DNA of 53,047 bases from CAYSDH01 sp964429805 (GCA_964429805.1 CAYSDH010000016.1:1-53047), one strand, 5' to 3'; shown: positions 43,671 through 52,459, counted from the first letter of the stretch. Notes: a model not told the origin generated them from the sequence alone. A program made the numbers and translations.

Positions 43671-45134
43671 ATGACGAAAGCGAAGAACATAGGTGAGTTG
43701 AAAGCGAGTGGTTACGCAAGCCGTTCGATTAAAGACGAGATGAGAGAGAACCTCATCAAAAAACTACAGAATAAGGAGAGCATTTTTGATGGAATTAAAG
43801 GCTATGAGCAAACCGTATTGCCGCAACTAGAGCGTGCGATATTATCAGGTCACAGCATCAATTTTCTCGGACTCAGAGGCCAAGCCAAAACGCGAATGGC
43901 AAGACAAATGGTCGGTCTACTTGATGAGTTCATCCCAATCATAGATGGCTCTGAAGTCAATGATGACCCTCTGCACCCACTCTCACACAAGGCGAAGCAG
44001 ATGATTGCCGAAATGGGAGACGACACCCCAATCTCATGGATTCATAGAGACGAGCGCTATGCCGAAAAACTGGCCACGCCTGATGTAAACATTGCCGATT
44101 TGATTGGTGATGTGGATCCGATAAAAGCGGCCAATTTGAAATTGAGTTATTCGGATGAAGGAGTCATACACTTTGGAATGATACCCCGAGCTAACCGCGG
44201 AATTTTTGTCATCAACGAGTTGCCAGATCTTCAACCCAGAATACAAGTAGCACTCTTTAACATTCTGCAAGAAGGAGATGTTCAGATACGCGGCTTTAGA
44301 TTGAGATTTCCCTTAGACATGCAGTTCGTGTTTACCGCAAACCCTGAGGACTACACCAATAGAGGAAGCATTATCACTCCACTCAAAGACAGGATACAAA
44401 GCCAGATATTCACGCACTATCCGAAGACCATTGCCATCTCCAAAGCCATTACGCAGCAAGAGGTCAAGTTGAGCAAAGGACAACAAGAGATTAGAGTCCC
44501 AGAGTTGGTGCAAGACCTCATAGAGCAAATTGCGGTTGAGGCGCGCGACAGCGAGTTTGTAGATGAGAAATCTGGTGTGTCGGCTCGACTTACTATTTCT
44601 GCCTATGAAAGTGTCGTAGCGGCTGTGGAGCGCAGGATGATTATCAATGGAGAAATAGAAGGCTCAGCCCGTATTGCGGATTTGATGTCGGCCATTCCAG
44701 CCATAGTCGGAAAGATTGAGATGGTATATGAAGGTGAGCAAGAAGGAGCGGTAAACGTGGCGCACCGACTCATTGGAAAATCACTCAGAACACTGTCGAG
44801 ACATTACTTTGAAAACATAGAGATGCTCGGTAATAAGAATCGTCCGGAGGTGAGGGAGCAATATATGGGCGCTGCGCAGTGGTTTGAGAAAGGTCATGAC
44901 TTAGACATTATTGCTGATGCAACTGAAGAGGAATACAGAGCGGCATTGGAAAATGTCAAAGGGCTTGGAAAAGCGATGGTGTCATTGACGCGAGATGTAG
45001 ATGCAAATGACACCTATCTGATGATGGAGTACCTCATACATAGTATGGCCGAGCACTCATTGCTAGACAAGAAACTGGTCGGTGTAGATTATCGCTTCAT
45101 GGACTACTTCTCATCGGTTATGCCAGGGGCCTAA
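43671..45134 (+). CDS. MoxR/ChlI-like AAA+ ATPase, partner of the VWA protein
   Basis: A 487-residue AAA+ protein. Walker A is 'GLRGQAKT' (Gly67-Thr74, Lys73), matching the MoxR-type GxxGxAKT; Walker B is 'IFVINELPDL' with Asn182-Glu183 in place of the usual Asp-Glu; 'FTANPEDYTNRGSIITPLKDRI' provides sensor 1 and the arginine finger region. A helical C-terminal extension (330-487) follows. The Asn-Glu variant keeps the catalytic Glu, so hydrolysis is still plausible. From memory, related proteins in other phyla are mis-annotated as sigma-54-interacting regulators; the sigma-54 GAFTGA loop is absent here. Co-operonic with the VWA gene, which supports a chaperone-like MoxR-VWA pair. Confidence 0.87.
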   Translation: MTKAKNIGELKASGYASRSIKDEMRENLIKKLQNKESIFDGIKGYEQTVLPQLERAILSGHSINFLGLRGQAKTRMARQMVGLLDEFIPIIDGSEVNDDPLHPLSHKAKQMIAEMGDDTPISWIHRDERYAEKLATPDVNIADLIGDVDPIKAANLKLSYSDEGVIHFGMIPRANRGIFVINELPDLQPRIQVALFNILQEGDVQIRGFRLRFPLDMQFVFTANPEDYTNRGSIITPLKDRIQSQIFTHYPKTIAISKAITQQEVKLSKGQQEIRVPELVQDLIEQIAVEARDSEFVDEKSGVSARLTISAYESVVAAVERRMIINGEIEGSARIADLMSAIPAIVGKIEMVYEGEQEGAVNVAHRLIGKSLRTLSRHYFENIEMLGNKNRPEVREQYMGAAQWFEKGHDLDIIADATEEEYRAALENVKGLGKAMVSLTRDVDANDTYLMMEYLIHSMAEHSLLDKKLVGVDYRFMDYFSSVMPGA

Positions 45135-45167
45135 TCTTAATTTATTCTCTTAGGTAGTTACTCTTCC

Positions 45168-45194
45168 TTGCTGAGATACGTTCTCCTATCTTCG
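45168..45194 (+). promoter_or_regulatory. putative promoter of mutS2 (TTG ... TATCTTCG)
   Basis: TTG at 45168-45170 and TATCTTCG at 45187-45194 are separated by 16 nt, the same spacing as at pruA. The ATG at 45220 is 25 nt downstream. Confidence 0.5.
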
Positions 45195-45219
45195 CTGCGC
45201 TCAGAGTGAGCTTGTGACA

Positions 45220-47331
45220 ATGAAACATTTCGACCATCAGACAGTTAAGGATCTCGAGTTCCAGCAAATTCGAGACATGCTCGCAGAGACCTGTGTGGGA
45301 GAAACTGCGCGCATGCGCATGGCCGAACTTCAGCCGCTAGCAAATCTAAAGACGGCCGAAAAGGCGCTTCATGCTGCCCAAGAATGGCTCACCGTCAAGA
45401 CTGATGAGACGGGTGTGCCTCGCATCGAGTTTGAAGAGATGCTGAAAGAGATTAAGCAACTCGGCATCAAAGGAAGTGTATTGCCACTCGAAGGGTTTGT
45501 AAGACTCACACTTGCGAGTAATCTGGTCAATGACCTTGTGCAGTTCTTTAAAGGAAAAAAGGACCAATACCCTACCATGTCTGCTCTAGTAGGCATGAGC
45601 AGTTATAGCAAGGCCATCATCAAACCGATAGAAAAAGTGCTTGACAAGCGCATGAAAGTCAAGGACGATGCCTCGACTGAGTTGGCGCAAATAAGGCAGA
45701 AGATTGTCAGTAAGAAAAGACAGATTTCTAACAATTTTAACAAGGTCTTAAAGCGTCTTCAATCAAAAGGATATCTGGCAGACAGTTCGGAAACTTTTGT
45801 GAGTGAGCGCAGAGTGCTTTCGGTTATCTCTACACACAAGCGGACAGTCAAAGGCAACATAGTCGGTGGATCTAAATCAGGTCACCTGACCTACATTGAG
45901 CCAGAAGAAAACACGACTCTCAACTATGAGTTGGAACTCTTACTTGATGATGAGCGTAAGGAGATCATCAAGATATTTAGAGACCTTACTAGAGAGCTGA
46001 GCCATGAGTTAGACCTCATCAAATCGTATCAAGTGCTGCTCACTGAGATGGATGTCATCAATAGCAAAGTGCGCCTAGCTAGACGGATGGGCGCACATAT
46101 GCCTGGCATCTCTGATGAACTTGAGATAGACCTAGTAAAAGCCTATCACCCACTCTTACTGCTTGCCAACAAATCAGAAAAGAAAAAGACTCATCCGCAG
46201 AGTTTGTTGATGGACAAGTACTCACGTATGCTTGTCATCTCTGGCCCCAATGCCGGAGGAAAATCTATCACCATGAAGACTGTGGGCCTTCTCCAAGTGA
46301 TGTTTCAAAGCGGGCTATTAATACCCGCTGACCCTAATTCTAGGCTCGGCTGGTTTAACAAGATACTGACTGACATTGGAGATAATCAGAGTATAGCCAA
46401 TCAACTGAGCACGTATAGTTACAGGTTGAAGCGGATGAAGCACTTTTTAGAAGTGACGGATAAGCGCAGCTTGCTTTTGCTCGATGAGTTTGGCACCGGT
46501 TCGGATCCAGATTTAGGAGGATCATTGGCCGAGGTGTTTTTTGAAACGCTGTATAACAGAAAGGCTTTTGGCGTGATTACCACACACTACTCTAACATCA
46601 AACTAAAGGCTGCTCAACTGCGCAATGCAGTCAATGCATCTATGCTGTTTGACCAACAAAGTTTAGAACCAAAGTTTAAGTTGTCTATTGGTCAACCCGG
46701 CTCATCATTCACATTTGAAGTGGCTAAGATCAATGGTATACCACAGAGTCTGATAGACCGCGCTGTAGAAGGAGTTGATGAGAAAAAAGTGGAAATGGAT
46801 AAGCTCATCGCTTCACTCCAACATGAAAAAACAGACCTAGAGAAAGTCAACCAAAAGCAGCGAAATGCTGAGCAAGAAGCTAGGCGAGCAAAGGAACGAT
46901 TTGAAGAAAAGGAAGAGCACTTTCAACAACGATTAGAAAAACAGCAAAAGCGCATAGAACGAAATAACAAGCATCTGAGCAATGGTCAGAAAATGCATCA
47001 GTTTATAGAAAGCTATCAGGTTAAAGGAGGAAATAAAAAGCTGTTTGAAGAGATTAAAAAATTCTTGGCTATAGAGAAAAGCAAACTGGATGACGCCAAG
47101 AAAAAAGCCACACTGATTCAAAAGTCGCGCGCGAAGAGTGAGGCCAAGAAGAAGAAAGCTGAGCGAAAGAAAAAGCAAGCGGAAAACCCTGTGGTGCTCG
47201 GCTCGCGGGTCAGGCTTAAGCAAAGTAATAAGCAAGGCGAAGTGGTCGAATTAAAGAAAAATAAGGCCACCGTCATGTTTGGAGAATTTAAGACCCAAGT
47301 AGATATTTCAAAACTTCTGGTACTCGACTAA
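45220..47331 (+). CDS. mutS2: MutS2-family DNA-binding ATPase lacking the Smr nuclease domain
   Basis: A 703-residue MutS2-type protein. ATG 45220 is preferred over GTG 45214. Regions: N-terminal core and lever (about 1-320) with 'HKRTVKGNIVGGSKSGHLTYIEPEENTTLNYELELL', ATPase at 320-520 with Walker A 'SGPNAGGKSITMKT' (Lys348) and Walker B 'LLLLDEFGTGSDPDLGG', a long coiled coil rich in Lys/Glu/Gln (530-660), and a C-terminal small beta domain 'LGSRVRLKQSNKQGEVVELKKNKATVMFGEFKTQVDISKLLVLD'. It ends there, without the roughly 80-residue Smr endonuclease domain of canonical MutS2 (about 780 residues). Clamp binding is expected, nicking is not. Confidence 0.92.
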   Translation: MKHFDHQTVKDLEFQQIRDMLAETCVGETARMRMAELQPLANLKTAEKALHAAQEWLTVKTDETGVPRIEFEEMLKEIKQLGIKGSVLPLEGFVRLTLASNLVNDLVQFFKGKKDQYPTMSALVGMSSYSKAIIKPIEKVLDKRMKVKDDASTELAQIRQKIVSKKRQISNNFNKVLKRLQSKGYLADSSETFVSERRVLSVISTHKRTVKGNIVGGSKSGHLTYIEPEENTTLNYELELLLDDERKEIIKIFRDLTRELSHELDLIKSYQVLLTEMDVINSKVRLARRMGAHMPGISDELEIDLVKAYHPLLLLANKSEKKKTHPQSLLMDKYSRMLVISGPNAGGKSITMKTVGLLQVMFQSGLLIPADPNSRLGWFNKILTDIGDNQSIANQLSTYSYRLKRMKHFLEVTDKRSLLLLDEFGTGSDPDLGGSLAEVFFETLYNRKAFGVITTHYSNIKLKAAQLRNAVNASMLFDQQSLEPKFKLSIGQPGSSFTFEVAKINGIPQSLIDRAVEGVDEKKVEMDKLIASLQHEKTDLEKVNQKQRNAEQEARRAKERFEEKEEHFQQRLEKQQKRIERNNKHLSNGQKMHQFIESYQVKGGNKKLFEEIKKFLAIEKSKLDDAKKKATLIQKSRAKSEAKKKKAERKKKQAENPVVLGSRVRLKQSNKQGEVVELKKNKATVMFGEFKTQVDISKLLVLD

Positions 47332-47352
47332 GCCACTAACACGCCTCGCAAA

Positions 47353-47637
47353 ATGAAAGAAGAATTTGATAAAGAAATGTCAGCCTTTGAAAAGGACAAT
47401 GTGCTTGACCCGGCATACATGAGAAAGAAACTACTTGTCTATGCCATAAGAACGGCCATTGCCATCGGTATCATCTGGTATTTCTGGGACAGAGAATGGA
47501 TGAAATGGGTCTTGTGGATATACGTGCCACTCAACTTGCTCGGGCTAGCCACCATCTTTTTGACACCCTATATTCTTAAGCGAAAAATACAGCGCACCAG
47601 AGAGAAAATGGACACTTTAGAGAGTGATGAGTCGTAG
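47353..47637 (+). CDS. small membrane protein of unknown function
   Basis: A 94-residue protein with a charged N-terminus and two close hydrophobic helices (about 27-44 and 50-73: 'LLVYAIRTAIAIGIIWYFW', 'WVLWIYVPLNLLGLATIFL'), then a basic 'RKIQRTREKM' and acidic tail. Starts 21 bp after mutS2 and is probably co-transcribed with it. I do not recognise a family. Confidence 0.65.
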   Translation: MKEEFDKEMSAFEKDNVLDPAYMRKKLLVYAIRTAIAIGIIWYFWDREWMKWVLWIYVPLNLLGLATIFLTPYILKRKIQRTREKMDTLESDES

Positions 47638-47651
47638 GTGAACTGTGCCTC

Positions 47652-47927
47652 TTAGCTCATTTTCATCAAGTCTTTGACAGACTTTTTAAACTCGCTCCAC
47701 TCTACTTTATCGTCCTTACTTTGGTCTAAGTCGCTCAGCATTTTCTCTGCCACCATGGGTGTAAGAAAGCGACTGATGTCTGCTGATTTGAGCATGGTTT
47801 TTATCTCAGACCTGTTGAGCGCTCGGTCGTTATTCTTGTCAAAAAACTCAAAGGCTTTTTCAGGACTATCAAACTTCTGAGTAAGCAGCACTCGTATCTT
47901 TTTTAGGATGTCTTTTTTACTTGCCAT
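47652..47927 (-). CDS. small EF-hand calcium-binding protein
   Basis: A 91-residue protein with two intact EF-hand loops: Asp30-Lys-Asn32-Asn-Asp34-...-Glu41 and Asp68-Gln-Ser70-Lys-Asp72-...-Glu79, each ending in the bidentate Glu. Helices flank both. No signal peptide or membrane segment, so it is predicted cytoplasmic. It begins 1 bp after the NamZ gene stop, hence same operon. A calmodulin-like pair of hands with an exported muramidase is a curious combination; function unknown. Confidence 0.85.
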   Translation of the reverse strand: MASKKDILKKIRVLLTQKFDSPEKAFEFFDKNNDRALNRSEIKTMLKSADISRFLTPMVAEKMLSDLDQSKDDKVEWSEFKKSVKDLMKMS

Positions 47928-47928
47928 G

Positions 47929-49161
47929 TCACTTATAAATTAAGTACTTCTTTCTGACCTTCTTAAACTCTTCTAGGTCGCTTTGCCATGATGCGCGTAT
48001 CTCCTCTTCAGATACACCACTTTTCACTTGCTCCATCAGGGTACTATTTCCTGCGAGCTTATTAAAGAACTTATTGGCCAAAAAGAAGTCTTGCGTATCC
48101 GCTATCTCATTATAAAATCCTTTGAGCCAAAACAAATAGAGCTGACTAGATTGCTTTGAGAAAAACTCACCATACTCTCTCAAATCTAAGGCCTTACACT
48201 CTTCCCCTTCCAGTTTGGGATGCTTGGCACCACCATTTGGAGCAGGCGTAAATGAAAATGGGCCCGGTTCAAAATCAGGATGGCCAACTACTTGAAAAGG
48301 AAAATCAGTACCACGTCCAACACTCACTATTGTTCCTTCAAAAAGAGCCAATGACGGATAGAGGTACACCGAACTCATGGTGGGCAGGTTTGGACTTGGC
48401 GCAACGGGCAGCGTGTAAAACGATGAGTGATTGTAGCCCACACAAGGAACCACTGTTAAGTCGCACACTTGTCCGTCTTTGAGCCAGCCCTCTCCATTAA
48501 TCATTTGCGCATACTCACCGATGGTCATACCATAAACCAGCGGCACCGGATGAAGACCGATAAAAGACTCAAAGCCCGGCTCAAGCACAGGACCATCAAT
48601 GTAAAACCCATTGGGATTTGGTCTGTCAAGCACCAGCACTTTTGCTCCACTTTCTGCACTCGCTTCCATGATATAATGCAACGTAGACAGGTAAGTGTAA
48701 AATCTGACTCCCACGTCTTGAATATCAAAGAGCAGAATATCGACCCCTTTCATGGCTTCGGTCGAAGGTTTTTTATTCTTGCCATACAGCGAGATGATGG
48801 GCAAGCCCGTGTTAGAATCAAGCTCGTCATTGACATGCTCACCCGCATCAGCATCTCCACGAAAACCATGTTCTGGTGCAAAAACTTTGACCACGTCCAC
48901 TTCCTTAGACAGCAAGTAGTCTACCAAGTGGGCATCTCTCACCCGCGAAGTAGCATTGGCCACGACTGCCACCTTCTTGTCTTGAAGCAGCCGCAGGTAC
49001 TCCCCGTCACGCTCGGCACCCACTACAATCTCGATAGATTGAGTGTTCACCTTTTCATTCTGCTGCGCTTCATCCACGCGATCTACCTGTGCAGTTCCAC
49101 TACAGGAAAAAAAACAAGAAGCCATGAACAAGGCCACACTATTTTTGAGCAATTTCGACAT
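47929..49161 (-). CDS. namZ: exo-beta-N-acetylmuramidase NamZ-like (DUF1343) lipoprotein
   Basis: A 410-residue lipoprotein (signal with lipobox FFSC near residues 17-20). The body is the DUF1343 pattern: 'KVAVVANATSRV', 'VVKVFAPEHGFRGDADAGEHV', 'GLPIISLYGKNKKPS', 'LLFDIQDVGVRFYTYLSTLHYIMEA', 'VLDRPNPNGFYIDGPVLEPGFESFIGLHPVPLVYGMTIGEYA', 'PSPNLPTMSSVYLYPSLALFEGTIVSVGRGTDFPFQVVG'. Characterised family members release terminal MurNAc from peptidoglycan, so a role in cell-wall recycling is likely. Divergent from the permease gene with 14 bp between start codons. Confidence 0.9.
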   Translation of the reverse strand: MSKLLKNSVALFMASCFFSCSGTAQVDRVDEAQQNEKVNTQSIEIVVGAERDGEYLRLLQDKKVAVVANATSRVRDAHLVDYLLSKEVDVVKVFAPEHGFRGDADAGEHVNDELDSNTGLPIISLYGKNKKPSTEAMKGVDILLFDIQDVGVRFYTYLSTLHYIMEASAESGAKVLVLDRPNPNGFYIDGPVLEPGFESFIGLHPVPLVYGMTIGEYAQMINGEGWLKDGQVCDLTVVPCVGYNHSSFYTLPVAPSPNLPTMSSVYLYPSLALFEGTIVSVGRGTDFPFQVVGHPDFEPGPFSFTPAPNGGAKHPKLEGEECKALDLREYGEFFSKQSSQLYLFWLKGFYNEIADTQDFFLANKFFNKLAGNSTLMEQVKSGVSEEEIRASWQSDLEEFKKVRKKYLIYK

Positions 49162-49175
49162 CTGTCAGAGAAAAT

Positions 49176-50678
49176 TTGAATTACGAAAGATTCATAGCAA
49201 AACGCATGCTAAGAGGACAAGGGAAGTTCTCTCGTCCGATCGTCAGCATTGCGATATTAGGAATTATACTCGGTGTGGCCATCATGTTAGTGACCATGTC
49301 TATCGTTCGGGGCTTTAGATCAGAGGTGAGAGAAAAAGTAGTGGCCTTTAATTCTCACATTCAGGTAAAAGACCTTGCGGCCTTATATACCAACGAAAGC
49401 AACCGAATAGAAATTGACCCAGAGTATCTGGGTATTGCTGATATAGAAGGTGTAAATCATGTGCAATTACTTGTGCAGCGACCAGCAATTCTTGAGACAG
49501 ATGAAGGCATAAACGGCATCGTGGCCAAGGGAGCAGGACCAGATTTTAACTGGGAATACTTCAAGTCAAAAACCGTGGAGGGTAGCATTCCGAACACTGT
49601 TGGAGACACCTTGCAGAACGAAGTGTTTATCTCAAAAGCGATAGCAAACAAACTACTGGTGGGAGTCGGAGACAAGGTGTCTGTGTACTTTATCAAAAAT
49701 CAAGAAGACATCTCTACGCGTAGGCTGAAGATTTCTGGCTTGTTTAAAACTGACCTTGAAGAGTTTGACATGCAGTTCATCTTTATGGACATCAGGCATT
49801 TGCAAAAGGTGAATAACTGGGGACTGCAAGTACAACTGCTTGTGGGTGATAGCTGCAATGATAAGGGAGTCTCGGTCGAGGCGCTGTCCTTTGGCGGTGA
49901 TGGTCGTCATTACTATGAGTGGAACAAACCGTGGCGTGGCAAGGGGCCGCACTTCATCTGTCCTGACCAAGTGGACCAGGTGAGAGTAGTACTACATGAT
50001 GATGTGGAGACGTTATCTGACACGGCATATGCTGACATTAAGGTGTCTAACGGTACGTGTAGCTGTGAGAACATTAGGGCTGAAGTGCTCACCAGTGGAG
50101 GAAGTCAGAAATACTACACCGGAGGATATGAAGTGTTTATCTCCGATTTTGATGAGCTAAAAACTGTGGAGGCAAACGTGTTTACCAAAGTCAGCCCTTT
50201 TCTGGCCACCACAAATTTGGTGAATCAAACTCCAGAGATATTTAGCTGGCTAGAGCTCTTTGATGTCAATGTGTACATCATCATAGTGCTCATGATTGGG
50301 GTGGCTATTATTAACATGAGTTCTGCCCTGCTCATTATGATACTGGAGCGAAGCAGCATGATTGGCATCCTCAAGTCTATGGGCTCAAATGACTGGAGCG
50401 TGCGAAAGATTTTTATGCGCAATGCGGCTGTACTTATAGCGAAAGGGCTGTTTTGGGGTAATTTCTTTGGCATTGGTTTGGCGCTCATTCAAAAGCACTT
50501 TAATGTCATCAAGCTGCCGGCTGAGAGCTATTATCTCAACACGGTACCCATTCTGTTAGACATCAGGGACATACTGTTAATCGATATTGGAACTTTAGTG
50601 ATATGTATTACCGCATTGGTGATACCTTCGTGGCTCATCACTCGAATTAGCCCAGTGAGGGCCATTCGGTTCGACTAA
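49176..50678 (+). CDS. ABC transporter permease, LolC/LolE-FtsX family
   Basis: A 500-residue MacB/LolE-type permease. TM1 at about 22-46 ('PIVSIAILGIILGVAIMLVTMSIVRGF') is followed by a large periplasmic domain (47-375) and three C-terminal TM segments ('VYIIIVLMIGVAIINMSSALLIMIL', 'NAAVLIAKGLFWGNFFGIGLALI', 'IDIGTLVICITALVIPSWLI') plus the end motif 'ISPVRAIRFD'. The conserved N-terminus 'NYERFIAKRML' requires the TTG start at 49176; ATG 49206 would remove it. The periplasmic domain has an unusual Cys-containing insert ('GDSCNDKGVSVEALSFGGDGRH'). Likely moves lipoproteins to the outer membrane; its ATPase (LolD) gene is not in the window. Followed by the CBS-like gene with a 13-bp gap. Confidence 0.88.
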   Translation: MNYERFIAKRMLRGQGKFSRPIVSIAILGIILGVAIMLVTMSIVRGFRSEVREKVVAFNSHIQVKDLAALYTNESNRIEIDPEYLGIADIEGVNHVQLLVQRPAILETDEGINGIVAKGAGPDFNWEYFKSKTVEGSIPNTVGDTLQNEVFISKAIANKLLVGVGDKVSVYFIKNQEDISTRRLKISGLFKTDLEEFDMQFIFMDIRHLQKVNNWGLQVQLLVGDSCNDKGVSVEALSFGGDGRHYYEWNKPWRGKGPHFICPDQVDQVRVVLHDDVETLSDTAYADIKVSNGTCSCENIRAEVLTSGGSQKYYTGGYEVFISDFDELKTVEANVFTKVSPFLATTNLVNQTPEIFSWLELFDVNVYIIIVLMIGVAIINMSSALLIMILERSSMIGILKSMGSNDWSVRKIFMRNAAVLIAKGLFWGNFFGIGLALIQKHFNVIKLPAESYYLNTVPILLDIRDILLIDIGTLVICITALVIPSWLITRISPVRAIRFD

Positions 50679-50691
50679 TAATTTGAAGGAA

Positions 50692-51672
50692 ATGGACATT
50701 TGCGAAAACATACTTGAGACAATAGGTAACACGCCAATGGTGCGCCTAAATAAGATTGCCGAAGACATACCAGGCACCATATTGGCCAAGGTAGAGTACT
50801 TTAATCCGGGGCATAGTGTAAAAGACAGAATGGCCCTATCCATGATTGAAGGAGCGGAGCGCGATGGCCTGCTCAAACCGGGTGGAACTGTGATCGAATG
50901 TACCTCAGGAAATACGGGTATGGGATTGGCACTGGCCTGCATAGTGAAAGGCTACAAACTAATCTGTACCACGAGCGACAAGCAGTCAAAAGAAAAGATG
51001 GACGTACTAAGAGGCGTGGGCGCAGAAGTCATCGTCTGCCCTACGGCAGTAGCTCCTGACGACCCGCGGTCGTACTACTCGGTGGCTGAGCGAAAGAGCA
51101 AGGAAATAGAAAACTCATACTGGGTAAATCAGTATGACAATCCGTACAACACGGTAGGACACTACGAAAGCACTGGACCAGAAATCTGGAAACAAACCGA
51201 TGGAAAGATTACACACTTTGTAGTCGGTGTAGGTACCGGAGGAACTATATCAGGAGTTGGAAAGTACTTGAAAGAGAAAAATCCAAACATCAAACTTTGG
51301 GGAGCCGACACGTATGGTTCTGTGTTTAAGAAGTATCACGAGACTGGAGAGTTTGACGAAAAAGAAATCTATCCGTATGTCACAGAAGGCATTGGTGAAG
51401 ACATACTGCCTAAGAATGTCAACTTCGATATCATTGACCATTTTGAAAAGGTGACTGACAAAGATGGCGTACTCATCACACGTGAGTTGGCACTCAAAGA
51501 AGGACTCTTTTTAGGAAATTCAGCGGGCTCGGCCTTTGGTGTCATCAGACAAATGAAAGACCAACTGACAGAAGATGATGTCGTGGTGGTGCTCTTTCAT
51601 GACCACGGATCTCGCTATGTCGGTAAGGTCTATAATGACGAGTGGGTGCGTGAACTCGGCTACATGGACTAA
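50692..51672 (+). CDS. cystathionine beta-synthase-like PLP enzyme without CBS domains
   Basis: A 326-residue fold-type II PLP enzyme. The PLP lysine is Lys44 in 'NPGHSVKDRMALSMIEGAERDGLLKPGGTVIECTSGNTGMGLALA'; 'VGTGGTISG' is the phosphate cup. The wording 'SVKDR..L.MIE.AERDG.LKPG..IIE.TSGNTG.GLALA', 'NPYNTVGHYESTGPEIWKQ', and 'YVTEGIGEDILP' is closer to eukaryotic cystathionine beta-synthase than to CysK. ATG 50692 is chosen; a TTG three codons earlier is in frame. The C-terminal CBS tandem of eukaryotic enzymes is missing, which is usual in bacteria. Expected to make cystathionine from serine and homocysteine or to act as cysteine synthase. No cystathionine gamma-lyase is adjacent. Confidence 0.88.
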   Translation: MDICENILETIGNTPMVRLNKIAEDIPGTILAKVEYFNPGHSVKDRMALSMIEGAERDGLLKPGGTVIECTSGNTGMGLALACIVKGYKLICTTSDKQSKEKMDVLRGVGAEVIVCPTAVAPDDPRSYYSVAERKSKEIENSYWVNQYDNPYNTVGHYESTGPEIWKQTDGKITHFVVGVGTGGTISGVGKYLKEKNPNIKLWGADTYGSVFKKYHETGEFDEKEIYPYVTEGIGEDILPKNVNFDIIDHFEKVTDKDGVLITRELALKEGLFLGNSAGSAFGVIRQMKDQLTEDDVVVVLFHDHGSRYVGKVYNDEWVRELGYMD

Positions 51673-51715
51673 GCCTTCGTAACCGGAGCGCTGCATATCT
51701 CTTTACTCACATGAC

Positions 51716-52459
51716 ATGGACAAGTTCCCTAGGCGCATAGTCTCGTTAGTTCCTTCTCAGACAGAATTATTATCGAGTCTTGGGCTTGATGACCGCCTTG
51801 TTGGCATCACTAAATTTTGCGTACACCCGAGTTACATTTTTAAATCTAAAACCAGAATTGGCGGCACAAAAAATGTGAACATAGCGCGCATCAAAGAGCT
51901 GAAGCCTGACTTGATATTGGCCAATAAGGAAGAGAATGTTAAAGAACAAGTAGAAGAGTTGGCGCAGGACTTTACAGTATGGACAAGCGATGTGACTGAC
52001 CTCGCCTCTTCGTTGAGTATGATAAACCAAGTTGGAGCGCTCACCGGCACAGAATCTAAGGCCGCTGACCTTTGCAAAAAAATATACCAGGCATTTAGTC
52101 AACTCAAGCCAATGACTCCACGCAAGAAGACGCTGTATCTGATATGGAAAGACCCATACATGTCTGTCGGTGCCGACACGTTTATACATGACATGTTAGA
52201 CCGTTGTGGACTTGAGAATGTGCTAGGGCAAGAGACACGATACCCCGAGGTGAGTCCTGACACTACTCCCAGTCCTGAATTAATCCTTCTTTCTTCTGAA
52301 CCGTTTCCATTTAATGAGCAGCACATGAAGGAGGTGCAGCAGCACTGGCCAGAAGCTCGCATAAAACTGGTTGACGGAGAGTTTTTCTCGTGGTACGGTT
52401 CACGACCTCTTGAGGCCTGCGATTATTTTGAGGGCTTGATCAAGGAGTTGGAACGTTAG
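51716..52459 (+). CDS. BtuF-like helical-backbone metal/cobalamin receptor protein without signal peptide
   Basis: A 247-residue protein of the substrate-binding protein class III: 'RRIVSLVPSQTELLSSLGLDDRLVGITKFCVHPSY', 'RIGGTKNVNIARIKELKPDLILANKEENVKEQVEEL', then 'LYLIWKDPYMSVGADTFIHDMLDRCGLENVL' and 'EACDYFEGLIKEL'. This is the BtuF (vitamin B12) or FhuD-type fold. It has no signal peptide or lipobox, so it is predicted cytoplasmic, which is unusual for a receptor, but from memory such soluble forms are common in Bacteroidota. No permease or ATPase of a BtuCD system is in the window. It begins 43 bp after the CBS-like gene. Confidence 0.8.
   Translation: MDKFPRRIVSLVPSQTELLSSLGLDDRLVGITKFCVHPSYIFKSKTRIGGTKNVNIARIKELKPDLILANKEENVKEQVEELAQDFTVWTSDVTDLASSLSMINQVGALTGTESKAADLCKKIYQAFSQLKPMTPRKKTLYLIWKDPYMSVGADTFIHDMLDRCGLENVLGQETRYPEVSPDTTPSPELILLSSEPFPFNEQHMKEVQQHWPEARIKLVDGEFFSWYGSRPLEACDYFEGLIKELER

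Noticed and set aside
48469..49179. 236-codon open frame on the plus strand opposite namZ
   Set aside because: It lies wholly antisense to a well supported DUF1343 gene, has no recognisable domain and a composition typical of a shadow frame.
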